Counted from the stretch's first letter, positions 8,080 through 18,191 are shown. The stretch is 64,000 nt of DNA from Saprospiraceae bacterium (GCA_022841345.1 JALHRR010000022.1:1-64000); one strand, 5' to 3'. Notes: generated from the letters alone by a model not told the origin. Program-made: numbers and translations.

Positions 8080-9579
8080 TCAGCCCTTCAGCATCTTCCC
8101 AGTCGCCAGCACCTGCCCTTTCGACACGATGCGCATCACATACAAACCAGAGACCCAGTCGCTCAGATCCATCCACACATCTCCCTGTGGAGCTTCCCCA
8201 TTTAGTGGTAGCCGGGTGATCAGTTTCCCATGCAGATCGAAAATCTCCAGCATAGGTGATGCCACTTGCTTGCTAAACTGATAATGTATGATGGCATTTT
8301 GTGTTGCAGGATTCGGATAGGCTCGAAGACTGATGCCTGCCTCTGTGGATATTTCCCAGGTATTCACGCTGATACTGTCACAGTCAGGAAAAGGACATCC
8401 CAGGCTGTCCACTTTGATCAGCCAGCCATCTTGGTTGGAGCCAAAGGTGGTTCCGTAACCCCAGAAGCCACCTTCCTTATCAGGACTAAGGCCAAATAAG
8501 TAATTATTTCTTTCAGGATTAAAATATACTAATCTATCCCAAATTACAGATCCGTTAAGATTGATTTTGGTAATCGAAGCATACCGAACAACTGCACTGC
8601 TATCTGAATTTACTACACCTCTGTATCCTCCAAGAATAATAGATCCGTCATCCAGTTCTATCGGCTTGGTATAGAAGCAATTATTCCATTCAGATTCATA
8701 ATATTGTTCCTTAATAATATTACCATTCGATGGATTGATAATGGCCAGCCATGAGTCATAATGGGTTGACGATGGAGCATGTCTGCAGGTCGCCATGAGA
8801 ATGTTTCCATTTTTGAGAACTGTTACATTGTTTCTATCCCCATCGTGATTGGGTCCACCGTACTTTCTGAGCCATTGCTGATTTCCTTCTTTGTCCGTAC
8901 AAACTAACATCAGATCATTTTTAAATTCGCTTCCTTGTCTGACACTACCTGCAATGACATAGCCGTTGTCGGGTAGTTGGACGACAGACCATGCTTCCTG
9001 GTATCCTGGAGGACCATAGACTTTTTCTTTTAATACGTGACCAAGAGAATCGAACTCCACCATGTAAAACTGTGCATATCCGTTTAAGTCTGTTACCCCA
9101 ATACCTATTATTGTATTTTGATTAGATGGTATAGAACTTCTAATCTGATTTTGAACTTCTTCTACACAATAGAGATTACTGGTAGAAGTCATATCTTTTA
9201 AATTAAGTTTCAGATAAATTATACAAGATTGATTTGTGCGGGTGTCTATATAGTCACCAACTGAATAGTACACATCAAAATCTTTTAAAGTAATTAGCTC
9301 TCTGACAAATATGATACATGAATCAAAATGGATATCAATGCTATCAATAATTTCTCCGGTTTCTTTAGTAATTTTATAAATCGTATTTTTAATTTCTTTA
9401 TTGGTGATTTTTTCAATAGCAAGTGTTGTAAAAAGAAAGGAATCTTTAAGGTCTAAATTTAGATTCCCATCAAACCTTCCACGGTCTAAATTAAAATTAT
9501 AGTAATTAATCTGAGATGATACTTGATTGCAAATCAAGAATATAGTACTTACTATTAGCACAGATTTCATTAAAAACAT
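8080..9579 (-). CDS. T9SS cargo protein with type A sorting domain
   Basis: A 499-residue secreted protein: signal peptide at the N terminus (cleavage near VSSQ, with a second possible start three codons in at 9570), then about 390 residues of beta-propeller-like repeats (QLPDNGYVIAGSVRQG, ILMATCR, IILGGYRG), then a C-terminal T9SS type A domain (LRAYPNPATQNAIIHYQF ... GLYVMRIVSKGQ). The domain directs export through the type IX system and surface anchoring or release. It lies 14 bp downstream of the larger M43 cargo gene and is probably co-transcribed with it. The function of the body is unknown. Confidence 0.85.
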   Translation of the reverse strand: MFLMKSVLIVSTIFLICNQVSSQINYYNFNLDRGRFDGNLNLDLKDSFLFTTLAIEKITNKEIKNTIYKITKETGEIIDSIDIHFDSCIIFVRELITLKDFDVYYSVGDYIDTRTNQSCIIYLKLNLKDMTSTSNLYCVEEVQNQIRSSIPSNQNTIIGIGVTDLNGYAQFYMVEFDSLGHVLKEKVYGPPGYQEAWSVVQLPDNGYVIAGSVRQGSEFKNDLMLVCTDKEGNQQWLRKYGGPNHDGDRNNVTVLKNGNILMATCRHAPSSTHYDSWLAIINPSNGNIIKEQYYESEWNNCFYTKPIELDDGSIILGGYRGVVNSDSSAVVRYASITKINLNGSVIWDRLVYFNPERNNYLFGLSPDKEGGFWGYGTTFGSNQDGWLIKVDSLGCPFPDCDSISVNTWEISTEAGISLRAYPNPATQNAIIHYQFSKQVASPMLEIFDLHGKLITRLPLNGEAPQGDVWMDLSDWVSGLYVMRIVSKGQVLATGKMLKG

Positions 9580-9593
9580 ATTGCAGCTATCTA

Positions 9594-12500
9594 TTAGTGA
9601 ATGACAATAAGTTTTTCAGTGGAAATAAATTTACCGCCAAAAAATATTCTTACTAAATAAATACCTGATGGCCAATTCTGAACACTGAAACTCTTCATCT
9701 CATGCACGTAATATGATTCTTTTAGAAAAATTTTACCATTAAGGTCACTCACCAATATATTCCAACCGTGGTTGTCATACTGATTTAGCCATTTTACTTG
9801 AAATGAATTGTTTGAAGGATTTGGCCAGAATTTATAAATTTTGTTGTCATCACCTTCTTCAAGTTGCGATTTGATATTTGGTTGATTGTCTTTCTTAGTT
9901 AAAGGAAATAGATCCCTGAATGAACCAGCAGATGATGTGATCGCTGCTTTAATTTTCAGAGAAGATACCTTCAAATTAGATGAGAAAGGTTGAGGTCTTA
10001 GTAACAGATCTGCATACCGAATTTGAATAAGAAGATGCAAAGAATCAAATTCTTCCACACGCTGTGATATGGTGTCCAGCCATTCTAAAACCAGCTCTAT
10101 ACTGTCTACTTCAAAATAGTGAATTAATACATCCTGTATTTTAATATTTTTTGAATGGTGGGCATATCCTAAATTTCTATCAATATCAGCCTGACTCATA
10201 CCAATAGGGGGCCTATAAAGTAAAGAGTCAATAACCAACAATGTGGAGTCCACCGCCTCAGTCCAGCATGGTATTGAAGGAGTCGGACATAAGATAGGTT
10301 CATCACAAAATGCTCCTGGCTGAGGAATAAATAAACCTGTAGCATTCACATTATGACTAATACAATCCGGAACCTTATCTGAAAAACCAACATATCCAAA
10401 AGCATCATTATCTCCATCGCTATAGATATGACTTTCATCATTAGATTCCGAGCATGAATCCAGTGTATTCCAGTCATTACCTGCAGGTATATCAGATGTG
10501 CCCTGATCCATTAATGTCGTTTCTTTCTCCAGTCCTACCGCGAAATCACTGCCTCCACTCAGGCGGAATTCATTACAGAAAATCTGGAGGCTTTCCTGAG
10601 CTCCATGCAGCTCTACCTGTCTCCAGGAGGAAGAGTCGGCTCTGCCGAATGTATTACGTGTGATCTCAGAAGCATGCTGATCGACAAGCTTGTTTGAGTA
10701 TATGAAAAAACTGTTGTTCGCATCTGAAGCTCCGAAGCTATTTCCATCTTTAATCTGTACTGCGTTGCTACCATCATTCACGATACCGGCTGCAATCTGA
10801 GCAGTATCAATATCTTGAGGAATACGGAATGTGTTTCCTACGATCCGGGTAAAATCTCCACCTCCCAACAATATGGACCAGCGACACTCATCGAATGTAT
10901 TGTTTTTTATGCTGGTAATACCTCTGCCCCCAGGAAAAGTATTATGCTTCGATATTCCAAAACGCTGATTCTCAAAATGACATCCACTAATAGTAACATC
11001 AGCATCTATCAGCGTGACACCTGTTCCATAGCGATTATCATCTAAAGATGCCGTGGAAATAAAGTCAGAACCTGTTATTGTTATGAGGTTGCTGCTCTCT
11101 ACCTGCACAAAGTAATCGTGGTCAGGATGATTATTTTGCGATCCATTCAACTCCAGTACAGTACTGTCCCATAATGGTACATGCCAAGCCACATCAAATA
11201 ATTCTTCATCAGTAATAAATGTGCAATTTGTAATCCTGTTGGGTAATAGTCTCCTGTATTGGGATATATAGATAGATTTCTTATTGTTGTTAAAGGTAGA
11301 ATTTTCTGCATTTACCCTTCCTCCATTTTCTGAATAGACTGCGAGGCGTGCATGTTCCAGTGTTGCTCCATCCAGCACTAACCAACCGTTACCGGATGTC
11401 TGTCCGGCACCTTCTACAATGATCCCTTGCCAGAATTGGCCTGTAGTATATGAAGTAATGTGAGCACCATTTAATGTCAACTTACCACCCGGGGCAATTA
11501 TCATGCTCGCGAAGAATGGCATTTTAATAGTATCCTCAATAGTTAGGTCCCCATTTTCGCTCACAAATATGTTTCCTCGAATATCTTTGTTGCCGGTCCA
11601 TACAGCTATACTATCAATGATGATATCTTCAATTTTTAATTCTATGCTTCGTTGAATTGGAAATAATGTTGTATCCTTCCGAATCGCACAATGCATGGCT
11701 TTTGCCTGAAGTGGAGAAAAATAAAGGAGACATTCATGGTGAGAATAAGACATTATATTTTCAGGATCAGGAGAAAGTGGTTCATTGGCTTCGTCCTTTA
11801 GTTGGGCAAGAGTGTCTGAGGGTTGAGAAAAATTACATTCCGAATCAACATAAGAAGAAAGGCCAACATTATCTGCAGGTGTATCACACAAATAATCACC
11901 TCTAAGATTGCACTCTGTAAAATCAGCTAATTCTTGGCTGTCATTGAAATCATTATATGTATGAAATAAACCAAGACAGTGCCCCATTTCATGAGCTGCT
12001 ACACCGTTCAGATGGCCACCAAGCGCTGAATTAAAATATAAGGTAAAGTAATTACTTGGAATACAGTAGGCATATCCATTGGATGCTTCGGTTCCATTTA
12101 AATAAAATCCAAAAATAGAATTCCTAAATGGGTGATTAGAAATATGATTATCCATTCTTGTTTGAATAGAACCTCCGATGAAGGATATATTATCTTCCAT
12201 AATAGGTAAATGAAAGAACAATCCACTTTCATTGTATAACTTATTAATAGTGTGTACACTTTTTAGAAGATCATTTTGAGATGGATAATTTGGACTGCCA
12301 GGGCTCTGGCTTGAAAAATAAGTTGATACGGGTACAAAATTTATCACTTTCCTTGAATAGTCAGCACAAACAGTATCTATACTGTAATAAGGATGAGGAG
12401 CATTTAGACACCCTGTTTGAGCATCACATTTCACATCTATTGAAATAGAAAATTTAAATATTAACCAAAATCTTAGGGAGTAGATTATCAAGACTTTCAT
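9594..12500 (-). CDS. T9SS-exported M43-type zinc metalloprotease with right-handed beta-helix region
   Basis: A 968-residue secreted protein. Residues 170-180 carry the metzincin motif HEMGHCLGLFH, and residues 248-253 (NIMSYS) form the Met-turn, placing it in the pappalysin/cytophagalysin M43 family. Conserved cysteines around CDTPAD fit the family. After the protease domain, about residues 330-650 have beta-helix features (ITNCTF, ISGCHFENQRFGISKHN, IKNNTFDECRWSI), suggesting a carbohydrate- or surface-binding solenoid. The C terminus (KFWPNPSNNSFQVKW ... GIYLVRIF) is a T9SS type A domain. The probable job is extracellular protein degradation. The N-terminal signal is less clean than usual. 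Confidence 0.85.
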   Translation of the reverse strand: MKVLIIYSLRFWLIFKFSISIDVKCDAQTGCLNAPHPYYSIDTVCADYSRKVINFVPVSTYFSSQSPGSPNYPSQNDLLKSVHTINKLYNESGLFFHLPIMEDNISFIGGSIQTRMDNHISNHPFRNSIFGFYLNGTEASNGYAYCIPSNYFTLYFNSALGGHLNGVAAHEMGHCLGLFHTYNDFNDSQELADFTECNLRGDYLCDTPADNVGLSSYVDSECNFSQPSDTLAQLKDEANEPLSPDPENIMSYSHHECLLYFSPLQAKAMHCAIRKDTTLFPIQRSIELKIEDIIIDSIAVWTGNKDIRGNIFVSENGDLTIEDTIKMPFFASMIIAPGGKLTLNGAHITSYTTGQFWQGIIVEGAGQTSGNGWLVLDGATLEHARLAVYSENGGRVNAENSTFNNNKKSIYISQYRRLLPNRITNCTFITDEELFDVAWHVPLWDSTVLELNGSQNNHPDHDYFVQVESSNLITITGSDFISTASLDDNRYGTGVTLIDADVTISGCHFENQRFGISKHNTFPGGRGITSIKNNTFDECRWSILLGGGDFTRIVGNTFRIPQDIDTAQIAAGIVNDGSNAVQIKDGNSFGASDANNSFFIYSNKLVDQHASEITRNTFGRADSSSWRQVELHGAQESLQIFCNEFRLSGGSDFAVGLEKETTLMDQGTSDIPAGNDWNTLDSCSESNDESHIYSDGDNDAFGYVGFSDKVPDCISHNVNATGLFIPQPGAFCDEPILCPTPSIPCWTEAVDSTLLVIDSLLYRPPIGMSQADIDRNLGYAHHSKNIKIQDVLIHYFEVDSIELVLEWLDTISQRVEEFDSLHLLIQIRYADLLLRPQPFSSNLKVSSLKIKAAITSSAGSFRDLFPLTKKDNQPNIKSQLEEGDDNKIYKFWPNPSNNSFQVKWLNQYDNHGWNILVSDLNGKIFLKESYYVHEMKSFSVQNWPSGIYLVRIFFGGKFISTEKLIVIH

Positions 12501-12726
12501 GTGTAAAATATTTTAGTGCCCTGTAATTTGAATGAATAATTGATCCTGAAATGTATAAAGATATCAATCATTCTTATGTTCTAAATAAGGCTAAACATCG
12601 CTTAAACAGTTGTATGATAAGTAAATATATCAATTTTATTCAAATGGGCAAGCACATGTCTAGATAATTCTCAAGTCTGCTGATGCTCAACTTTATTTTC
12701 GTCTATTCCTTATCCAAAATTTCCCT

Positions 12727-12734
12727 TACATTTG
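12727..12734 (+). promoter_or_regulatory. Bacteroidota -7 promoter element TACATTTG
   Basis: An exact match to TAnnTTTG, 24 bp upstream of the deiminase ATG. A TTG-like -33 box is not clear at the expected distance, so the assignment rests on the -7 motif and position. Confidence 0.45.
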
Positions 12735-12758
12735 AAATAGATCAATTCTATCTATTTT

Positions 12759-14279
12759 ATGAAGCCCATTACTTGTACCCTTCTGCTTTTTCTCTGCCTT
12801 ATTTTTACCCAATGTGCCGACAAACAAAATAAATCCTCTTCATCTGAATCCGGATTATACTATACTCATCAAGACCACCCCCGACTCGCAGCTGAATGGG
12901 AACCCGCGCTCGGAACTGTGTTCAGCTGGCCATTGAGTGTACCTCATAAATTGGTCATTGAACTGGCACGCGATTATCAATTGTATGTGATGGTAGAAAA
13001 TGACAGCACTCAGGCAGATGCTGTCAATTGGTTTTTAAAATGGGAAATAGATACCTCCCGTGTACATTTTATACAGGCTCCTCAAAGTGTGGATGCTTCC
13101 TGGCTGAGAGACTGGGGACCACATGCCGTGTTTGCTCCGGATGGAGCATTTAGTCTTGCCAATCCAAATTACCTCAACAGCACTCCCATCAGCGGAATGG
13201 GATGTGAAGATACTTTGCACTTTATTTTCATGAAAACAGATCCTGATGGCAGCCGGGTAATCGATCCAACCACTGCGGAAAATAATGCTCCGGAATATAT
13301 AGGAAAAGCTTTGAATGTGCCGGTTGTGAATTTACCCTTTGTTTTCACTGGTGGAAATGTCATGACAGATGGAATTGGTAATGCCCTATCCACTTGTATC
13401 ATCGTCAATGAAAACAAGTTCAATGGCAAGTCACAGTCTGACTTTTTTCAATCAGCAAAAGACTTGTTGGGAATTAAAAAGTATGATATCATTTCCAATT
13501 TTGAGCCAAGAGGCATCCAACACATAGACTGCTATCTCAAAGTTTTGGACGAAAATCGACTGTTTGTGGTCCGTCCACCTGATGACCATGCTGAGCGTTC
13601 TGTTTATGATTCAATAGTGGATCATGAATTATCAAAACTGAAAAACGCTTATGGCCGACCTTACGAAATTCTCCGATTAGATACCGACCGATATGAAGGA
13701 GAAAAACTGGCTGCTTACACAAATTCAATTATCATCAATCAGCATATTTATGTGCCATTGTTCGGTATTGCGCAGGATTCAATCGCACTGCAGCAATGGC
13801 GGTCCGCGATGCCAGGATACACAGTGAAGGGATTTGAATTCATTATTGCTGATGAACCCGCCCTATCTGAAAAAGCCAGGAGCTATTATACCAATATCGG
13901 CTGGACCTACGGAGATGCACTGCACTGTCGCACCCGTGCTATCTGGGACCCTGAAATGTTATTTATCTCAGTCAACAGAGAGTCTTCGGTTTCTTCAAAG
14001 AAAAAGGAATTTAACATTCATACAACGGTTATTGATTACAGTTCTTCAACGCTAGCTCCCAGTTCTGTAGAATTGCATTTCAGACCCAAAGGCAAGACTG
14101 AATGGACAACAAAAACAATGACTAAAGACGGTTCGGATCAATGGTATACAGGAAGTATTCCTATTGATAAGTCAGGAATTACTATTGAATATTACATCAC
14201 AGCATCTTCTTCTTCAGGCAAAAAAGCATCAAGACCTGCAACTGCACCGAAAGGGTATTTTGAGGTAAAGGTGGAGTGA
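12759..14279 (+). CDS. Peptidylarginine/agmatine deiminase-family lipoprotein (PPAD-like)
   Basis: A 506-residue guanidino-modifying enzyme that resembles Porphyromonas gingivalis PPAD in layout: a catalytic alpha/beta propeller, then an Ig-like C-terminal domain (about residues 425-506). Candidate catalytic residues are visible: D118 in WLRDWGPHA, H255 and D257 in HIDCYL, N322 in YTNSIIIN and C390 in GDALHCRTRAIWD. The HxD spacing equals that of PPAD. A lipobox (LIFTQ-C19) predicts a lipoprotein rather than T9SS export. It would convert arginine (in peptides, or as agmatine) to citrulline-type products plus ammonia. The start is set by the signal peptide. Confidence 0.82.
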   Translation: MKPITCTLLLFLCLIFTQCADKQNKSSSSESGLYYTHQDHPRLAAEWEPALGTVFSWPLSVPHKLVIELARDYQLYVMVENDSTQADAVNWFLKWEIDTSRVHFIQAPQSVDASWLRDWGPHAVFAPDGAFSLANPNYLNSTPISGMGCEDTLHFIFMKTDPDGSRVIDPTTAENNAPEYIGKALNVPVVNLPFVFTGGNVMTDGIGNALSTCIIVNENKFNGKSQSDFFQSAKDLLGIKKYDIISNFEPRGIQHIDCYLKVLDENRLFVVRPPDDHAERSVYDSIVDHELSKLKNAYGRPYEILRLDTDRYEGEKLAAYTNSIIINQHIYVPLFGIAQDSIALQQWRSAMPGYTVKGFEFIIADEPALSEKARSYYTNIGWTYGDALHCRTRAIWDPEMLFISVNRESSVSSKKKEFNIHTTVIDYSSSTLAPSSVELHFRPKGKTEWTTKTMTKDGSDQWYTGSIPIDKSGITIEYYITASSSSGKKASRPATAPKGYFEVKVE

Positions 14280-14430
14280 GAACAGCCGGGAAGAAGCTAT
14301 TAGATTTTGGCCTTTAGCTGTTGGCGAACAGCCGGTGTGAGTTGTGAGTTTTGTGTATGAACCCTATCCCAGCCTTTCCCTTTTGAAGGGAAAGGAGAAC
14401 AGCCGGAAACAACCAGAGTGTGAGTTGCAC

Positions 14431-14470
14431 AACTCCCCTCTCTTTTCAAGAGAGGGGTCGGGGGTGAGTT
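14431..14470. repeat. CTCCCCTCTCTT...GAGAGGGGTCGGGGGTGAG element
   Basis: A short hairpin (CCCCTCTCTT with AAGAGAGGGG across a TTC loop) plus a G-rich tail ending GGGTGAGTT. A second copy lies at about 291-331. I recall similar elements in other Bacteroidota and in cyanobacteria, but cannot verify that here. Confidence 0.7.
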
Positions 14471-14544
14471 TAGCCCCGGGAAGAGGGAAAAACAACGGGG
14501 TGAGTCGTACACAGATGCACAGAGCCGGAACCTGCCTGCCTGTA

Positions 14545-14670
14545 TTATGCGCCAGCTGTCACCTCCTAAATAAATTGGCTGCAAAGCAGACAATTTATTT
14601 AGGGGATGTCACCATTTGCCGCAGGCAAAGGATGTCACCTTGCAAGCGTAGCGCTGCAAGATGTCACCCG
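14545..14670. repeat. GAYRTCACC hairpin array, copy D
   Basis: GTCACC boxes begin at 14558, 14608, 14634 and 14663. Hairpins are CCTAAATAAATTG with CAATTTATTTAGG, TTTGCC/GGCAAA with a GCA loop, and CTTGCA/TGCAAG. The left flank CCTGCCTGCCTGTA is shared with copies E and F. Confidence 0.8.
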
Positions 14671-14807
14671 GATGAAGTCAACAGCCCGAATTAAACTGTC
14701 GTGTCAAGGAAATAGTCCGAATGAAGGCAGATGGTTTTCAACTCATCATTCATCACTACTAACTCATAATTAATTATTTTGCACCTCATTATTAAAATTC
14801 AGTTGCT

Positions 14808-17800
14808 ATGATACATCGTTTTTTCACATTGACATTAGCCTTGTTCATCATTACAGGCATTTCACAAAGTTTGATCGCTCAGGCTGGGAATGAGAAAGAG
14901 AAAGAGAAAGAGAAAGAGAAAGAGAAAGAGAAGGAAAACCCCTGGGATGTCAATAATCCTCCCGGAGCATTCAAAGAATTTCAATTCAAGGTTGATGAAG
15001 GAACCTGGATGAATCTGGACTTAAGTCCAGATGGCAAAACAATGGTCTTCGATATGCTCGGAGATATATATACCATGCCCGCGACAGGCGGAGAAGCAAA
15101 GGCAATCCGATCCGGGCTTGCATGGGAAGTGCAGCCGCGATTCAGTCCCGACGGAAAGAAAATTCTATTTACAAGTGATGCCGGCGGAGCAGATAATATC
15201 TGGATCATGTCAGCTGATGGATCGAGTGCAAAACAAGTAACTACTGAGGATTTTACTCTTTTAAATAATGCTGTCTGGATGCCGGATGGGCAGTTTTTTG
15301 TAGCCAGGAAGCACTTTACAAGTGAGCGTTCACTGGGAGCGGGAGAAATGTGGATGTATCATATTTCAGGCGGGAAGGGAATTCAATTGACCAAGCGTAA
15401 AAATGATCAGCAGGATGTCAACGAACCTTCCGTTTCTCCGGATGGCAGGTATGTGTACTTCAGTGAGGATATGTATCCGGGTGGTTTTTTCCAGTATAAT
15501 AAGGATCCAAATTCTGAGATATTTGTCGTGAGGAGATACGACAGACAGGAAGGCAAAATTGAGAATATAGTCGGTGGTCCCGGAGGAGCCTGCCGTCCGC
15601 AGATTTCCAGAGATGGGAAGAAATTGGCGTATGTAAAGCGTATCCGCACAGAATCAGTACTCTGTGTACATGATCTGGAGACAGGAAAAGAGACAATATT
15701 ATTCGATGGATTGTCCAAAGATCAGCAGGAAGCATGGACGATTTTTGGAGTTTATACAGGGTTTGCCTGGACCCCTGATGATAAGGAAATCATTATCTGG
15801 GGTAAAGGCAAATTCTGGAAGATCGATGTTGCGAGCAAGAAAAGCACGATGATCCCTTTCAGTGCCATGGCCAATCACAGAATGCAGGAAACTTTGAAAT
15901 TTGATACGAAGGTATTTTCTGAAAAATTTGATGTCAAAGTTATTCGCCACGCTGTGACTTCACCAAATGGGAAATTACTGGTTTTCAGCGCTGCAGGATA
16001 CCTTTGGAAAAAGGAATTGCCTAATGGAAATCCGGTTCGGGTGACTAATGACCGTGATCTGGAATTTGAACCTGCCTTCTCACCTGATGGCCAATCCATC
16101 GCATATGTCACCTGGAATGATGAGACTCAGGGTAGCTTGCAATTATTGAAATTATCAGGAGGCCAAAAGCAAAAATTGAACTCCAGCCAGGGAATCTACC
16201 GCACCCCATCTTTTTCCACGGATGGCAAAACGATTGTGTATCGCAAGGAAGCAGGTAACGGACACCAAGGCTACATGAATGGAAAAAATGCAGGAATATA
16301 TACAATACCCGCTAGCGGAGGGGAAGCAAAAAAGGTCTGCGATGAGGGAGAATTTCCGCGTTTTAATACAGGCGGAGACAGGGTATTCTATCAGACAGGT
16401 GGAAATTTATTTGGCCCCCTGAGCAAAACTTTCAAGAGCGTGAAGCTGGACGGATCGGATGTGAAAATTTTGTTCACTTCAAAATACGGGAATCAATTTG
16501 CACCGAGTCCGGACAATCAATGGATCGCATTTACGGAATTGTATAAAGTATATGTCACTCCGATGCCGATGGGCGGACAGGCTACTGAACTAAGTGGCAG
16601 CACCAAATCTATTCCTGTCACGCAGGTTGCCCGTGATGCGGGGATCAATCTGCATTGGTCAGCAGACAGCAAAGAGCTGCACTGGACACTGGGGGACCGC
16701 TATTTCACAGAGAAATTGCAGAATAGATTCAGTTTTGTCGAAGGTGCTCCGGATTCTTTACCGGCATTGGACACAGTTGGACTGGAGATAGGATTGAAAC
16801 TCAGTTCAGATGTACCCCGCGGAACTATTGCTTTTAAAAATGCCCGCATCATCACGATGAAAGGAGATGAAGTCATTGAAAACGGTACGATTGTCATCAC
16901 CGGGAATGTCATCAAAGCAGTGGGAAAGAATTCACAGGTAAAAATCCCTGATGGGACTAAGGTGTACGATTTGAAAGGAAAGACAATCATGCCGGGAATC
17001 ATAGATGTACATGCGCATGTAGGTGATTTCAGATATGGTCTCAGCCCGCAGAAAAGCTGGTATTATTATGCCAATCTGGCTTATGGGGTAACGACTTCTC
17101 ATGATCCTTCTTCCAATTCTGAGATGATTTTTTCCCATAGCGAAATGATCAAAGCCGGCAACATGGTGGGACAGAGATTATTTTCCACAGGAACTATTTT
17201 GTACGGTGCTGAAGGTGATTTCAAAGCTGTAATCAACAGCCTGGAAGATGCCAAATCTGCTCTCCGCCGCACAGCTGCATATGGCGCCATTTCTGTAAAA
17301 AGCTATAATCAGCCCAGACGTAATCAGCGTCAGCAAGTAATTGAAGCAGCCCGTCAATTGGGAATTCTGGTTGTTCCTGAAGGAGGATCTTTCTTTTATC
17401 ACAATCTGAGCATGGTGGCGGATGGTCACACAGGAGTAGAGCATAATATTCCTATAGCCCCGATTTATAACGATGTAATTCAGTTCTGGAAAAATACCAA
17501 AACCCATAATACCCCCACATTGATTGTGAATTATGGAAGTGTAAATGGTGAAAATTATTGGTACCAGCATACAAATGTCTGGGAGAAAGAAAGACTGATG
17601 CGTTTCACTCCCCGTGCCGTCATAGATGGTCGTTCCAGACACCGTACCATGATACCGGAAGAGGAATATGTAAATGGTCACATCCTCACTTCAAAATCCC
17701 TGAAGAAAATGCAGGACAATGGCATCAATATCAATCTCGGAGCCCATGGTCAATTACAGGGATTAGGAGCACACTGGGAGCTTTGGATGCTCGCTCAGGG

Positions 17801-18131
17801 TGGTATGAGCAATCATCAGGCATTGAAATGCGCTACCATCAATGGTGCAGTTTATCTGGGAATGGAAAAAGAAATCGGCTCACTGGAGCCCGGAAAGCTG
17901 GCAGATATGATAGTGATTGACGGCAATCCATTAAAAGACATCAGAACCTCAGAAAAAGTGGTGTACACCATGGTCAATGGCAGAATGTATGATGCCGAGC
18001 ACATGAATGAGGTCGGAAACAATCCATCCAAACGTGGCAAATTTTACTTTGAACAGGAAGGCTCAGGAAACGGATGGCCGATGATCAGCGGAGTGCAGAG
18101 TTATTTTGTGCCGGGCTGCATTTGCAGATAA
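14808..18131 (+). CDS. TolB-propeller amidohydrolase, exported
   Basis: A 1,107-residue exported protein. A signal peptide (residues 1-25, ending SLIAQ) is followed by a Glu-Lys dipeptide repeat, then PD40/TolB-like propeller repeats (LDLSPDGKTMVFD, PRFSPDGKKILFTSD, PSVSPDGRYVYFSED and more) to about residue 650, then an amidohydrolase domain. The metal-binding HxH is in GIIDVHAHVG near residue 735; further metal-ligand candidates are in GVEHNI and NLGAHGQ, and GSLEPGKLADMIVIDGNPL is the classic C-terminal strand. Such propeller-amidohydrolase fusions are probably periplasmic peptidases or prolidase-like hydrolases; the substrate is unknown. A terminator follows. Confidence 0.85.
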   Translation: MIHRFFTLTLALFIITGISQSLIAQAGNEKEKEKEKEKEKEKENPWDVNNPPGAFKEFQFKVDEGTWMNLDLSPDGKTMVFDMLGDIYTMPATGGEAKAIRSGLAWEVQPRFSPDGKKILFTSDAGGADNIWIMSADGSSAKQVTTEDFTLLNNAVWMPDGQFFVARKHFTSERSLGAGEMWMYHISGGKGIQLTKRKNDQQDVNEPSVSPDGRYVYFSEDMYPGGFFQYNKDPNSEIFVVRRYDRQEGKIENIVGGPGGACRPQISRDGKKLAYVKRIRTESVLCVHDLETGKETILFDGLSKDQQEAWTIFGVYTGFAWTPDDKEIIIWGKGKFWKIDVASKKSTMIPFSAMANHRMQETLKFDTKVFSEKFDVKVIRHAVTSPNGKLLVFSAAGYLWKKELPNGNPVRVTNDRDLEFEPAFSPDGQSIAYVTWNDETQGSLQLLKLSGGQKQKLNSSQGIYRTPSFSTDGKTIVYRKEAGNGHQGYMNGKNAGIYTIPASGGEAKKVCDEGEFPRFNTGGDRVFYQTGGNLFGPLSKTFKSVKLDGSDVKILFTSKYGNQFAPSPDNQWIAFTELYKVYVTPMPMGGQATELSGSTKSIPVTQVARDAGINLHWSADSKELHWTLGDRYFTEKLQNRFSFVEGAPDSLPALDTVGLEIGLKLSSDVPRGTIAFKNARIITMKGDEVIENGTIVITGNVIKAVGKNSQVKIPDGTKVYDLKGKTIMPGIIDVHAHVGDFRYGLSPQKSWYYYANLAYGVTTSHDPSSNSEMIFSHSEMIKAGNMVGQRLFSTGTILYGAEGDFKAVINSLEDAKSALRRTAAYGAISVKSYNQPRRNQRQQVIEAARQLGILVVPEGGSFFYHNLSMVADGHTGVEHNIPIAPIYNDVIQFWKNTKTHNTPTLIVNYGSVNGENYWYQHTNVWEKERLMRFTPRAVIDGRSRHRTMIPEEEYVNGHILTSKSLKKMQDNGININLGAHGQLQGLGAHWELWMLAQGGMSNHQALKCATINGAVYLGMEKEIGSLEPGKLADMIVIDGNPLKDIRTSEKVVYTMVNGRMYDAEHMNEVGNNPSKRGKFYFEQEGSGNGWPMISGVQSYFVPGCICR
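14892..14939. repeat. In-frame GAGAAA hexanucleotide microsatellite
   Basis: About eight tandem GAGAAA units (the last GAGAAG) encode alternating Glu-Lys just after the signal peptide of the amidohydrolase. Gain or loss of units keeps the frame and only changes linker length. Confidence 0.9.
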
Positions 18132-18151
18132 ACTGTTTACAAATTTTATTC

Positions 18152-18191
18152 AAAACCCTTCCAGGACGATAATTCTGGAAGGGTTTTTTAT
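18152..18191 (+). terminator. Rho-independent terminator
   Basis: A 13-bp perfect stem, AAAACCCTTCCAG (18152-18164) with CTGGAAGGGTTTT (18175-18187), followed by T-rich sequence, 20 bp after the amidohydrolase stop codon. Confidence 0.92.

Larger units (their letters stand above)
14280..14807. other. Gene-free repeat-mosaic region
   Basis: It holds AACAGCC boxes (14281, 14329, 14398), a GAAGGGAAAGGAG module also present near 120, the CTCCCCTCTCTT/AAGAGAGGGG element at 14431-14470 shared with about 291-331, and array D. The last 60 bases are AT-rich and likely carry the promoter of the amidohydrolase gene. Confidence 0.6.

Noticed and set aside
14344-14694. Overlapping frames on both strands between the deiminase and amidohydrolase genes.
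   Set aside because: Built from the CTCCCCTCTCTT element and hairpin array D, the same repeats that occur elsewhere without these frames.
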